Assembly (NCBI GenBank): GCA_947652115.1
Contig: OX393561.1
Coordinates: forward strand, 36,298,770-36,362,769
From: Blastomussa wellsi
Taxonomy: Eukaryota; Cnidaria; Anthozoa; Scleractinia; Plerogyridae
Direction of reading: 5' to 3'
Length of the DNA stretch: 64,000 nucleotides
In this document: positions 22,091 through 35,180 of the stretch, one piece after another
How positions within the stretch are numbered: the first letter of the stretch is position 1
Layout: each line of letters begins with the position of its first letter
Made by a program: the position numbers and the translations under genes
Notes under the pieces: model-generated
Database searches by the model: none
Told to the model about the DNA's origin: nothing
What the model saw: the letters and a program-made list of their open reading frames with translations, nothing else

Positions 22091-25000
22091 ATGGCGTCTT
22101 CTCAATTGAACGAATGTTTGGAATGCTTCCGCGCCATAAGGCGTAAACTGTGGGGAACACAACGTGTGAACATTGCAGGTATAGTTAGAAACGTAATCCG
22201 GTTGACGTCAACATCATGCATTTGAGATTAACTGCCTATGCGACCAAAAATCGGCTTTAGCGGCGGCTACAAAATCCGACCTGTCTATTCAGCAAGATGA
22301 GGGAGTTAAATCGTAGGTTTCGACTGTTCATTTTTTGTATTTTATTATCGAACGGGTGTAACTATGCAAATCAAGTCTTTCTTGCTATCGATGTTCTTGT
22401 GTACTGGTATACAAGAGCCGAAACAATGCACTACAGCTAGCCAAAACAAAGAAAACACTATGGTTACGCTGCTCCCTTCCGCGCCGGTACACAAGGACAG
22501 ATCCTGGCCGTGGACCAATGGACCCTTTGATAATAAGCGAACGAACATGCTACATCGAGTAAAATATTATTTTTAGCTGTTAGGATGTTTTCACAATCTG
22601 GCCCTCTTGCAGTTGCTACAAGGTTGCAAGAATCTAATTAAAGTACCTAAATAGACATAAAAACCTGTCAAAACATGGTTCTATTCGTTAAATGTTTATG
22701 TTTAAAGGCTACAATTTTAGCATGTTTAAATTTGTGTTCTATATTGAAAATGCGCATAATAATTATTGTTATAGGGTATCAGCATTTCTTTTATAAGATT
22801 CTTGTACATTTCAACATACAAAGTACCCATATTTAAAGATAAATTGAAAGTCACTGATACCAATTGCAATTTTATTTCGATGGAATCAAATCTCCGCTAC
22901 TAAGGCTCACAATAGTTCCACAAATGTCTCGTGTTAAAACGTTTGAATTGTTTTATCTTAAATTAGAAAGCAGAAAAGTTGTCTCAAATCAGCAAAATAG
23001 CTGGACCAAGGGAGGTTCTTAACTCCATACAACAAAATCTATTGATGTTGTTTAAAAGGGGCACTTCCAATAAGTTAGAATTTCCAGCTTTCAAAGTTCG
23101 TTCTTATGGTGGAGCATGATTGTGACTTACACATTGGGAAGCTCGAGCAATGACGACGGCGAAGACGAGGACGACGCCTCGTTAAAAGTGAATTTATATT
23201 TTACGTACGAATCTCGCAATTACCTTGGTGTACTCGGTGCATCTATCATCATCTATCGTTTTCAAACGTAGCTCTTGTAGAAAATATAAGGACGGCGTTT
23301 ATTTTCAAACGAAGAACGGAAATTTAGCCGATGAGGTTCACGTTCTCCAAAGTACTCAGAATTTGGTCATTTCACGTTGTTTTTCGCAGAAGACGGCAAA
23401 GAAATGTACAAAGAATTATAACGCACGTGCAGACAGCTATCGTGCTGCCCATTTGACATTCATTCGGACCGTCGTGGTTGTTATCGATTATTTGTTTTCC
23501 GCTGTTTTGAGTCCGGCTTAAAAATGCTACGAGAACGTGTACATGTATCTATGTTTTTTAGAAGTCTAATTTATACCTTGTCAAACACTTCAGTCTAAAC
23601 TCCAGTCTCAACTCCAGTCCCAGAAAACTAGCTAAAATCGCTTTAATCAGTGTAAGGTGCACGCGACATAGCAGAGTAGAATGTGCTGTTTCCATGACGT
23701 CCTGTAACATAGTCGTCTGCCAGGGGAGTTTTGTGGCTTTACAAACGCAGCCGCTTGACCTAAATGCGGCGTACCAGGATTTCAGTTCATTTTTCAGGAT
23801 GCATCGGGGGAAGGGAAAAGCTCGAAGAGGCTCTCACTTTGTTTTATCCCACGTTTGACTCCATACATACGTAATTTTAAAACAAATAACGTGCCTACTG
23901 TCTGGGGCCAAACTTGAAAAGGAACGTTGAACTGCCGAAACGTCGTTCGTGGCTTATTTGTTTTGACCTATATTCTATCGCTCATTTCAAGTTTTTGGAA
24001 CGTGTTGTGCCAGTTTATATTTTAGGTAGCCGCCTATGATCTAAAACATCCGTTTCGTGTGTTCGTCTGGCTCTGTCTCTTAGTTTGATTTGGACACTCG
24101 TACGAAAAGGAATGCACGGCAGGACAGAACATGACGATTCGCAGTTAGATTACATAAAAAAAACATGAGTCGAGTCGTGATATCGAATTTTGAATAAACT
24201 CAAGTTTCTTGGAGATCTGTTTCAAACTCGATGAAATAAAAGGTTCAAAAATGCGATTGTCAAGGGTATGCATGCCCGTTGGCCATTTCTTTGAATCAGG
24301 ACTCCTGGAAAGGTCACATTGCTGCTAAATTTGGTATGGCTATTTTTCACTCGTGACCCTGGTATTAATACAATACCCGTATGTTTAGCAACAAATTGTG
24401 CTAATTAGCGAATTGCTTCTGTTTTGAAATACTACGCACAGTGACTGGTGTAAACCAATGAGACCAATGAGAAGTAAAACCAAAGCCAATCCTGGCTCGC
24501 GCGTGCACGTTTTCCCGCGCTTTTGTGTCGGCTTCGTGTAATTACTTCGAATTTTGGCGGGTTCACTGGATTTTCTGCGTTCCTCTTGATTGGCCAAAGT
24601 AGCTTTGGTTTTTATTTTACGGAACTCAATTGAAACACGTTCTAATGCATCTGAGTTAGCTGGAGACCAATGATGAGGATCGTGACTCTCCCCACTGCGC
24701 GTTTGACCAACTATTATGAGAATTATGTGCGGGTTGCGCAACTGAATAGAGTAATGAACTAGAGCAAGGTGTCATATCATAAAGTAAAGGTAATGTTACA
24801 CAAGACGAATCGACGTTGTATAACATGGCGCGCGGACGATTTTTAACGCAACATTTTGTTGCGGCAACATGTTGCAGCAATTTGAAAGCGATTCAAAAAC
24901 GTGCAACATTTTGCCCGAATTTTGCTGAAGTTGGTTCGTGTAACACGTAACACCCTCCTCACTGACTTTTAAATTAACGCAACATCGCGTGATAGTGGAG

Positions 25001-26975
25001 CGCGCGAGCAGTACTCGTGCTCAAAATGAGGTTGCGTTAAAAATCCTCCTGTGTAAGACCGCAGCCACAAACCGGAATGGACCTCTCATTGTCATCTGTA
25101 AATTTCAAAAAGTCTTTCCCTTGCAAGGGTTCTCGAGCTCAACAATGCGTTTGCTTGCGATTTCATGTGTTATAGCGTTACCCGTGCTTTGATTTTGTCC
25201 GTTCAGTATTTTCATGGCGGAGTAAAACAACTGGGAGAGGTCAATGTTCCGTTTCTCAAGTGGGACGAGGAAGGCAAAGGTCTCTTAAGAGCATATATAG
25301 CCGAAATATTAATTTAAATCTTTATCTTTAGGAGACGAAAAGATGACGTCTGAATACCTGATCACTGTTATCACAGGAAATCGCAAAGGAGCTGGGACCG
25401 ACGCATCGGTATCTCTTGTTATCAAAGGTAATGTAAAGTAAAGGGAGAAATTTTAAGTTGCTTTCCTTGTGTTTACACGGGATGTAAATTTGTAAATCTG
25501 CACTATGCTGTGATTCGATATAAGCACCATTCCTTCTGATTTAAAACGTCTCACGAAAATTATTTTTATATTATGATTGCGACGAAGGGCTGGACGAGAA
25601 AATGACCGCGAGTTGTGTAGCTAGGTCGGTGCAAATAAACAGAAAGCCAAACAAGTTGGTTTTTGGACGTCGTAAATGATTTAAAAGACTAAACTTACCT
25701 TGTGTTTTCACTGAAAGTATCAACTTCATTCAGGTACCAATGGTGAAACTAATCCTCTGTCCCTGGATAAATGGTTCCACAATGACTTTGAAGCGGGACA
25801 GAAGGACGACTACCACGTGACGGCCAAAGATGTCGGCGAGCTTTTGATAGTAACGTTGAAGAATGATGGCGGTGGACTCTATAGTGATTGGTTCGTCAAC
25901 AGGGTGACAATCAAAGACAAAACCAAAAATGCTACTTACGACTTCCCATGCAACCGCTGGGTACAAAGTGAGGCCATTATTTTCGAAGGCAAAGGTAAAA
26001 CCACGCAAAGTTGTTATAATTTTAGGCAAATTCCCTCCCTGAAGTTCCAAGAAGTGCGGATGTTTTATAAGCTTTCATGCACAGTATCAGTCAACATGAT
26101 TGGGTTTTTTATTACAGCTAAGCTACCAACGGATAAACAACACCCAACAGTGAAAAGCCGGCGGGAAGCAGAGCTTGAGGAGAGGAGGGCCTTGTACGAG
26201 TGGGGTCACGATGACGCATACTCGGACCTGCCAGGCTACATCAAAGCGTCAGAAGTCAAGGATCTCCCCAAGGACGTACAGTTTACCGAGGAAGCTTCCT
26301 ATGATCTGCACCGTGCCAGGAGGCGGGCTCTCGTCAATCTGGGTCTGGCGCACCTGTTGAACGTGTTCGACCGGTGGGATGACTTTGACGACTACCGCAA
26401 GGTATTAATTTATGTGTGCTTTGGCACAATGAAACCCCGATATAACCCCGATGAACCTCCAAATATAACACACTATATAAAAAGCTTATTTACATTACCA
26501 ATCGAGAGCAACATGGAAAAAAGGTACCCACTTATCGCTTTAACCTTTACCAGGTGAGAGTTCCAAATTAAAATATAATACAGTTCCAGAGAGGATCATC
26601 GTGTGATTTGCAACCTCGTTTACGGGCTAGATCCTTTTGTGTTCGGACTGTAAATGCAAATAACACTTAGAACGTGCTCCGACTACAAGGAACATGAAAA
26701 ATTGTTTTGAAAGAATCATTTGAAACCCAAAAGAACATTTTACACATAAAACACAAAGTTACCTTAGCCAAAGGCATTTCTAACTTATCCCTACGCTACC
26801 AGGCACCAACCAATAGCGTAGCTCCACCTTTCTGTATATAAACCACACACGACCCACAATTCCTCGATTCGCTCCGACGAAGGGCTAACGCTCGAAACGT
26901 CAGCTCTTGAATCTCTTTACGGTGGCCAATTGACATTATCAACCCAGTTGATAAAACCAAATTATATTGTTATAC

Positions 26976-27012
<37 letters not shown>

Positions 27013-30000
27013 TAGCCCTTCTCCTTCATTATTAATTTCAGTGGTACGAATGTAATCTGCTGTTCTATACGTATCGTCCTTTAGGCATTTACTGGTTTTG
27101 TTGGGAAGGTGCCACAAGCAGCAGAGTACTGGAAAGAAGACAGCTTCTTTGGGTCTCAGTTTCTAAATGGCTGCAATCCAGATTCCCTGAAGAGGTGCAC
27201 AAAGATACCACCTCATTTTCCTGTCACACAAAAGTTGGTTGGGAACTTGTTAGACAGTGGAGACACTTTGGAGAGCGCCATGGCGGTAAGAGTTTAATAA
27301 TCGATCAAAACTATGCACTGGTTAACTTTTGAAAGCTTAAAGCTAAATTTTAAGAAAGAAGTGGAATGCAAATAACGCCATCTTACTTGGCCCTGTAGGT
27401 TTTCATCGCACTAAGCAACCTAAATGTATTGCAGTTGGATGCTAATATGAAAGACTGATCGTGCACAATCAAAGCGACGCGAGTTTATTCTCAAACGGTT
27501 TCCCTACACGTAGGCCTCGGTGTGAAAATATTTTTCAGGTCTTTAGCAGTAACCCCGATGTTCGAAAGTGATCCCTCAGTGTCATCTGCAGATTACTCGC
27601 AATCCGCTTATCGATTACAAGCTCAACTTTTGTTTGTTTGTTTTTTTGTTTGTTTGTTTATTTGTTTTAATAACAGACGCTTTCGATAAACATTTAAGAA
27701 TAAAAACCAACGATAAAAATTTCGAATGACGTTTCGATGACTCGCTCATCATTATCAAATTCTAAAAAGTTGGATTGTTAAAAGTTCTTTATATATAAGA
27801 ATGTGTGTGAAGTCTCGTTGCACGTGATTAAAAACTACAAAGTGGAATGTAGTGAGTGTTAATTAGGTACTAAATAGTTTCGCTTTTATTGAGTCCGATT
27901 GAGTGTTCAGTTTGGGTTTCATTTCCTGGATAAAAAGCATTTCGTAGATCAAGCATTCAAATTTCCCACGACATTTCTTCAGTATAGTGAATTGTTCAGT
28001 GAGATCTTCGTTCTTCTGATTGTGAGAGTCACGCAAGTGTTTTCCAATAGCTGAGTGCTTGTGTTCATCAATGCGTTGAAAAAGGTGTCGGCGAGTATAA
28101 CCAACACAATCTGCATCGCACAGATCACATTTGAATTTGTAAACAACGCATTGTTGATTTATTAACGGTGGTTTGGCTTCAGCTACTCTGATGTCGTCGG
28201 CAATTTTCTTGCTTGTGAAAACTGGGCGTATATCACTGTTTATTTTCTTTCCAAGATCGGACAGCTGTCTACGTACAATGTCGGCTGATCTTTGATCCTT
28301 GAATGGCAGAATAATCCGAACGGGTGCACATTTATGTGTTCGATCGAGGAGAAACTGGAGAGCGAAGATAAGTTACCATCTTTTTACAAGAGATACGNNN
28401 NNNNNNNNNNNNNNNNNNNNNNNNNNNNNNNNNNNNNNNNNNNNNNNNNNNNNNNNNNNNNNNNNNNNNNNNNNNNNNNNNNNNNNNNNNNNNNNNNNNN
28501 NNNNNNNNNNNNNNNNNNNNNNNNNNNNNNNNNNNNNNNNNNNNNNNNNNNNNNNNNNNNNNNNNNNNNNNNNNNNNNNNNNNNNNNNNNNNNNNNNTGT
28601 TTATTTGTTTATTCGACTTATTAAACTTCAATGATAGGATCTTGGGCTACCGTACTGTGAACATTCAACAAGATTGTAAAATACAGTGGCATGCGTTCAG
28701 AATGCATTTAATTAAAATTATAAAATTGACTGGTTTATTTGCAATATGTAGGATGGCCGTATTTATATGGTGGATTATAAAATCTTGGAAGACATCCCGC
28801 ATTACGGGCAGGACCAAGAGGACCAGGAAAGGAGGTACATGTGCGCAAGCCTGGGACTGTTCTACGTCAAAGGCAACGGAGACCTGGTGCCGATAGCAAT
28901 CCAATTCCATCAGGATCCTCACCGTGAAAACCCGATATGGACCCCAAATGATGCCGAGATGGACTGGATCTGCGCTAAGCTTTGGCTGCGTAACTCCGAC
29001 ACTCAGTTTCATCAGGTATGATTCCTACTCGGCCTAGAGCTGACGTGAGGACTGGGCACCAGCTTATAGCGCTGAGTTACTCGATGGTTCACGGGTTCAG
29101 TTTATTCCACTTAGACCACAACACAAACGCATCGAAGAACGTAAAAGACTCCAAAAGCAGTCTTCAAAGAAACCTTTTTCTAAGCCGGAAAGAAATGACG
29201 ACCAAAACTTGATTTCACCCTTAACAATTGGTCCACGCTGGAGTGCGCACAATCGAGTTAAGGTCGGAACACACGAGGCGACAAATCGCTGCGACATGTC
29301 TCCTTGTTTGTCGCAGTGACAGAATTTTGTCGCCGCGACGTGTCGCACAAAATCAAATCAGTTTGAAACTGTGCGACAGGTCGCAGCAACAAAAATGAGC
29401 GAAAACAGCGTTGTTGTTAGTGTGTACACACGAGGCGACAAATCGCAGCGACCTGTCGCAGCGATTTGTCGCCACGTGTGTTCCGACCTTTATGTTGCAG
29501 GTGTCGTTGCAGGTATGAAGTTTGGCTAGTATGAAAGAGACGTAACTCCCTAAACTTCCCGCGTGAACTGCAAACTGTATAGCCAATAGCAGAAGCCAAT
29601 TGTTTTGTAACATTGTCAAAACATACAAAAATCACGGGTGTAAAATTGCCCACGAAGTGATTTGCTCAAGCTTTGTGCATACTTATGCTTGTGCGGCTCT
29701 GCTAGCTATGTTAAAGAAATCTTTATCATTTCCAACTGCGTTTCATTTTTTTCCTATTTTATTATTAGATGATCACCCATCTTCTGCGCACCCATCTCTT
29801 CATGGAACCCACTGCTGTCGCTAGCTACAGACAATTGCCCACACTCCATCCTCTGTGGAAGCTGCTGTCCCCTCACATCCGGGGAGTTCTTGCCATCAAT
29901 ACACTTGGCAGAGATAGGTTGATTGCTGAAGGAGGAGTGGCTGATAACACATTGACTGTAGGCGGTGGAGGTAACGTACACAAACATAAGGCAATTTCAT

Positions 30001-33000
30001 TGCAGGAAATGTTGACTTCGACCCGGTGGTAAAGGTCGTCTATGTCAAACATTTGCCATACTTTTAATTGCGGCAAAGGCCCCAGGGGGTGTACTCGCAT
30101 TATACGTGACGGGGCGGTCCGAAGTATTTTTTGGGTTGAAAACACGCTCGGTATTTTTTGCGGTCAAGAGATCTGTCACTTGTTCTTTTTAGGTCTTAAA
30201 AATACGTGTATTTTTTTGGGTCACATCTTCGATCTCATTAGCTTACTGATGCAAAATCATGCATTAGAAGAGACTTTTTTACTGAATAAATCCGTATTGA
30301 GGAAATTTTGATTCCAGGTATTTTTGGGTCTAAAATTCCAGGCTCGTGTATTTTTTGGGGTTTGCAATATGAAGCTCCTTCGGACCCCCTCCCCACCGTC
30401 ATGTATAATGCTAGTACCCCTCCCCCCTTGGGCAAAGGCCGTCTTTGATTTTGGTCAAAGTGGAATGCCCTTATCGTTTTCCAAAGATGTGACAAGGCTA
30501 TAGTGAAATGTGACTTTGACTCGTTTCAAGGGTGCATTTGATTCGCGTCTGAATCAGTTTTACGCAAAATAAACTTTTTATATAATATTAGCCTTGCAAT
30601 TATATTTATCTAAATTATGAGCATTCTCTCCTTGGTCAGAAATATGGTTGTCGCGCAAAATTTGGCATCAGTACTAATTTAGAACCTCTCTCTCCTTGTT
30701 TCCATCTCTTATACGTTTAGTTTAGAATAACAGCGACCCAACTCAGCACTGAATAAGGCAAAGGCGGGGGATAAATATATACTTTTGGCCTTATTTGCGT
30801 TGCTTTCTTTTGATTGTCCAATAACACTGCGCCAAATGAAAAATATTCTAGAGTATTCTAGCCTCGAATATGTCAGTGTGATGCCATAGAATCCTAGAGT
30901 ATTCAAGGCGTACGCCATACGTGAAGTACACCTGGAGTATTCGAGAGTATTCGATTTGAATACGTGAAGTGTCCCTGGAGTATTCACGAGTACTCAATAT
31001 TGAATACGTGATGCACACCCGGAGTGTTCAATTTGAATATGGAAAAACAGGCCGGATCCTAATAGGATATCTCAGGTGTATTTCGAATCAGGCGTACTAG
31101 AATACGTCGGAAAATTTCAGTATACGAGGCGTGTGCCGAGTCGTATTCGAGCGAATTCTGGCCCGAATATTTGGCTTTTCGCGTAGTGTAACTGCCAGGG
31201 ACGCTAAATTTGACAACGTTGCATTCATTTTCGCTATTTTTGGTTTATTTATTTATTTATTTGTTTGTTTGTCTGGCTGTTTGTCTGTTCGTCTGGCTGT
31301 TTGTCTGTTTGTCTGTTTGTCTGTCTGTCTGTTTGTTTGTTCTGTTATTTTTATTTATTTTATTGCTTGTCATGACTTTTAAATGAATTCATATAATATG
31401 TGTCACCAAGCATTATACAATGGCTGGAGATATTAGCGAGTTCTATACTAACAGATGGCTACAAAAAATGCTGGACAAAAACAAACTTACAGCAAACCTC
31501 TAAAACGCAGCGTAATTTTAACAAATTGACTTCAGTTTTTAAGAGTGTGTCCTGTAATTCGTCATCACATTGTCAAAGTAGTGTGGGTCCACGAGGGGAT
31601 AGCTGAAATTTATAGCATCACAAACTTTAAACTACCTAAAGTATCTCAAAACCAAAATGTAGAAATAGAATTTTAACACTAATCTTTATTCCATTCGCTG
31701 GAAATTCTTGAAAACCCGCTAAATTAGTTCAGTCGACTCGTGATGCTTTGACGGAACACGGCAAAAATTCAGGACCGATTCTATTCATCGAGTTTCATGT
31801 CAGACTTTGGCGCTTTCCCCCGTTATATTAATTCAATCCGGCCAAATTTTGTCTTGAAAGCGAATTTGATGATTTTCTCTTCAAAGGGATTCCCGTTTAG
31901 ACGCAATTTGTCGCTTATTTTTGAGAGCTCACAACGCAAAACTGGGTGCCACCACAAACCCAAATGGGTTTCTGGTGCCACCCAACTACGTCATTCATAG
32001 CCAATGAGCGCACGAGAATTTTGTAAAATTCTAATTAATCGCGGTGTCATTGACAGTTACATATTCACTAATTTTTATTTTTTCAACAGGACATATTACT
32101 CTGATGAAGAAATACTATAAGAACAGCAGCACCTGGTCCTCGTATAACCTGCCTCAAGTTTTAAAGGACAGAGGAGTTGATGATGCAAATAAACTTCCAA
32201 ACTTCCATTACCGAGAGGACGCTTTGAAACTTTGGGAGGCCATTGAATCATTTGTTAAGGAGATCATGTCTGCTTACTATCAGTCCGATGATGAAGTGAA
32301 GAAGGTATTCCAAATACTTAGCTTTTCCCCATGTACGAAGTACCCATTTCATATCACATTGCCAAATAACACCAAACAAATTAGATAAATAGATTCTGCA
32401 GAGCATTTTGGGGAAGAAAATCATGATTAATAAGTCGTAGTTCATCAAATTTACTAGACTCAAGAAAAACAAAACAAAGAGGTCACTCTGGTGAACTGCC
32501 TATTCTTTATCGTTATATTGGCTTCCACTTTAAAGAACTTTTCAGTGGTTATCTTTTCAATCGGCTCTCACAACAAAAGATTTTCCCACGGAATTGGGCG
32601 TGAAGTTTTACTCAGATGTAAGGTTAATTCACATTTAAATAAATATTAATTTACTTTCTATATGACTGAATTAACAATTTTTGTGCTACAAGGGAGAGAT
32701 TTCGAGAGTTATCTCTTTACGGAAGCTTATCTCATTTGAGGAAGGGTAAATGCTAGAAACGTTAACCACTACCTCACAAGCTCGGATTGGTAATTTGCGT
32801 TATTAACTACAAAAAAGCAGGTTTGGCAGGATACAATTATTGTTACAGCGCGACGCGCCTTAGTGTGGCCAGCCAACATAGTTTTTTTGACAAGTTATAA
32901 TTAGCCAATCAGAGCGCGAATTTTTTTTAGCTGTCCTGTCTCCTTGCAATGTTCAAAGCTTTTGTCACGAAACCTGTCGCGCTTTTAACAATGAGGCGGG

Positions 33001-34002
33001 ACAACTCAAACAAATTTGCGCTCTCTGATTGGGTAACTTGTCAAAAATGTTTGTTGGGTGGCCACACTAAGGCGCGTCGCGCTTTATGTGCTGTGTGTGC
33101 TGTCGTTTCTAGGACTACGAGCTACAGAACTGGGCTCGCGAGTTACATGACAACGGATATCCTAACACAGCAGGCCATACAAACCACGGCGCCCCTGAAT
33201 CCTTCACGAGCTGCGCCCAGCTGTACGACTTTCTGACCGCCATCATTTTCACCAGCGCCTGTCAACACGCAGCGGTTAACTTCTCCCAGATGGACGTGTA
33301 CGGTTTCCCGCCAAATTCTCCCGCCCTCATGCGTCAGCCGCCACCGAAGAAGAAGGGTGCTGTTGGAATTGCTGACCTCATGAAATGTCTGGCTACCAAG
33401 CATCAGTCTTCGCTCACCATCGCTACAGTTTACGATTTGACCCGTATTTACGTTGACGAGGTACGTTCGCATAAATCAAAATACAAATGGGGTCACCAGT
33501 TGCCTCTAATTTTGAGCAAATTGTATAATTCCAACGTCGTTCCCAGCGTCTCTGGAAGATGAGAGACCCTGGGAACAAGGTTGATATAATTCTTATTTCT
33601 CAAGCCTAAGCTTTAATTTCTGTTTTTCAACTTTCATCATTACCTTTGATTTATTCACTGCATCATTTTCTCCACTTAAAAAACTACTGGATGAAAAGCT
33701 GTTGTACCCTACAGCAATACTATTGACATCAAACTAATCGTACTTGCAACTTTTCTAAATACTTTGAAACAAGTTTAAAACATAATTTATTACGATGATT
33801 ATTTACAATTTGTCACCGACAGAAATTCATTGGCGATTACCCTGAAGACTTGTTCATTGACGAAGCCGCCAAGACCGCCATTTCGAACTTCCAGAAAAAA
33901 TTGAAAGGAATCTCCACAGAAATCAAAGCAAGGAACACCAAACTTGTTGTGCCTTATCCGTACCTTCTGCCAGAGCGTATTCCAAACAGTATTGCTATCT
34001 GA
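22091..34002 (+). CDS. Lipoxygenase LOX-B, complete, PLAT plus catalytic domain
   Basis: Ten exons: 22091-22178, 25332-25427, 25734-25994, 26118-26401, 27085-27285, 28752-29015, 29769-29970, 32090-32304, 33113-33460, 33823-34002. They join in frame to 712 residues plus TGA. A 30-residue leader comes first. A PLAT/C2-like domain follows (about 34-148, YLITVITG...; such domains guide Ca2+-dependent membrane binding), then the lipoxygenase domain. Iron ligands by count: His402, His407 (ITHLLRTHL), His589 and Asn593 (CQHAAVNF), C-terminal Ile712. Gly445 (NTLGR) is at the Coffa site, as in R-lipoxygenases such as the coral 8R and 11R enzymes. WTPND and LWLRNSDTQFHQ precede the metal site. The start is the ATG of exon 1, chosen because LOX-C has the same leader. 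No fused allene oxide synthase domain. A 200-base gap lies in intron 5, just before exon 6. Substrate not predictable. Confidence 0.93.
24417..24660 (-). mobile_element. Fragment of the CCAAT / AGAGCGGTTTTC element family
   Basis: In LOX-B intron 1. On the reverse strand it shares 'gcgcgggaaaacgtgc' and 'ggttt.acttctc.ttggt' blocks with 34905-35180 and 45376-46239. Ends are approximate. Confidence 0.45.
26862..27013 (+). repeat. Penelope-like terminal segment with hammerhead-like core
   Basis: In LOX-B intron 4. It contains CCGACGA-AGGGCTAACGCTC-GAAAC-GTC, then the arm and 'ccaccgacgcagcaccaca' tail also seen near 153-270 and 55343-55498. Here GGGC/GCTC can form the stem II that copy 1 lacks, but the conserved CTGA is CCGA. 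Probably a decayed end of a Penelope-like element. Confidence 0.55.
27864..28397 (-). pseudogene. Penelope-like retroelement fragment, RT tail and GIY-YIG endonuclease
   Basis: The minus strand reads in one open frame from the assembly gap to the TAA at 27864. It contains APVRIILPFKDQRSADIVRR, then VVYKFKCDLCDADCVGYTRR, HLFQRIDEHKHS and a C-terminal stretch ending KLFST. The cysteine pairs and YxxxC...VGYTxR are the GIY-YIG pattern of Penelope-like elements. The sequence is cut by the run of Ns, so it is not known whether the RT is complete. It lies in LOX-B intron 5, antisense to the gene. Sequence below 27864 ('gaaacgtcat', minus strand, near 27722) looks like its 3' terminal repeat. Confidence 0.8.
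28398..28597. other. Assembly gap (200 Ns)
   Basis: Exactly 200 Ns, a usual placeholder length, so the true size is unknown. It lies between the Penelope fragment and LOX-B exon 6, and probably reflects collapse of the repeat. Confidence 0.99.
29261..29489. mobile_element. MITE with CGACAAATCGC-type inverted repeats and TTA duplication
   Basis: AGGTCGGAACACACG at the left is mirrored by CGTGTGTTCCGACCT at the right, followed inward by repeated 'gcgacaaatcgcagcgac' motifs in both orientations. TTA flanks both ends. Located in LOX-B intron 6. Non-coding. Confidence 0.85.
30840..31060. repeat. Degenerate tandem array with GGAGTATTC units
   Basis: Imperfect copies of a roughly 50-base unit ('ctggagtattc', 'gaatacgtga') in LOX-B intron 7. 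Copies are diverged; limits are approximate. Confidence 0.5.
31232..31365. repeat. Simple repeat (TTTA)n then (CTGTTTGT)n
   Basis: Microsatellite in LOX-B intron 7, TTTA units grading into TCTG/TTTG units. The Cys/Val/Leu-rich ORF over it is an artefact. Confidence 0.9.
32846..33083. mobile_element. MITE with long inverted repeats and TTA duplication
   Basis: Arms of about 75 bases match in inverted orientation (AGCGCGACGCGCCTTAGTGT at both ends), with TTA on each side. Located in LOX-B intron 8 and ending only 29 bases before exon 9, so it lies close to the branch point/acceptor. Confidence 0.88.
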
Positions 34003-34569
34003 GCTAGCATAATACAAGCCAAAAACAAGTCATTTGTGTGTAAAAAATACTGTAAAATTAATTGTTAAAGGGCTATAGCAGAGCTCATGGAATTCTTCTG
34101 ATTCCGGGATCCAGGATTTTTCTTTGGAGGGGGGTGCACCACTAATCAATCACCATGTGATTTTATTTCTGTTTTAATTTCTTCTCTTTGCCGTGGGGAC
34201 CAGTCTACCGTTTTTGCATTGCGCCACTAATATGTCCAGATATGTCCAGGATTGACCGCTAATGAGATGAAAAGCATCACAAAGTGTCCTCATTCATAAA
34301 AGTTCACTGAAACACACATGATGCTGTCAAATATGAAGTTATATGCTATGAAAATGGAAAATAACCCATTCAAATATGAAGTAGTAATTCAACAATAACT
34401 GAGTTCAATCCTGGACATAAGTGGCGCAACTCCTGCACCCTCCCCCACCCACCCCCCCCCCCCCCAAGATCCACCCCTGATTAGGACACAGGATTAAGTA
34501 AAACGAGTAACTTAGCTACTGGAAATTTTTGGTTCATATGAAGGGGACTTGGAACCATGCAAGGGTGAC

Positions 34570-34575
34570 AATAAA
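34570..34575 (+). terminator. Possible polyadenylation signal of LOX-B
   Basis: AATAAA 570 bases after the LOX-B stop. Candidate only. Confidence 0.3.
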
Positions 34576-34904
34576 GAGTACTGTTAAGCGAAACAGACCT
34601 TGGAAATTTTTATTCCATGTGAAGGGACATTCGGAAGTCAATAAACTTGTGACGTACCATAGTCAGCCTGTAGCCTGGTTATATTAACTGATTTACATTG
34701 TTCAATTCGAGTCTCTCAACCCAGCTTTATTTGGGGGCCACTCAAAACATTGTACTTGCTTGCTTATGGAGTCTGTATGTGTACAGCAGTAAAACTGGTT
34801 ACCTTTTCCAGGTAATTTCCTATTGCTTGCAAGTTCCTCTGATCACACTGCCTACTAAAACCTTAGTGTAAAGAAAACATTTAGCTTTGACTTTTTATGA
34901 TATA

Positions 34905-35180
34905 CGTTTTCAGTTGAGTGTCCTAAAACCAAAACCAAATTAATTACTTTGGCCAATCACAAAAGAACAAAGGCAAGCTAGTGAACCAATCAAAACTCGA
35001 AGCAAATCCATGTATCAAAGCGCGGGAAAACGTGCGCGAGCTAGTCACGATTGGTTTGGTTTCACTTCTCTCTGGTTGAGAAAGTGGCGCGAGATCCTTT
35101 AGCCAATCACCAAGCGAAGTAATGTAAAAGGAGGGCAAGCGTGAATTACCTTTCGATGCTCAAAATGAAAACCGCTCTTT
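34905..35180 (+). mobile_element. CCAAT / AGAGCGGTTTTC element, short copy
   Basis: Runs from 'cgttttcagttgagtg' to 'gaaaaccgctctt', with 'ccaatca' boxes and the 'gcgcgggaaaacgtgc' block shared with 24417-24660 and 45376-46239. Non-coding. Confidence 0.55.

Noticed and set aside
28292..28634. ORFs crossing the gap
   Set aside because: Most of their length is N; they exist only because unknown bases contain no stops.
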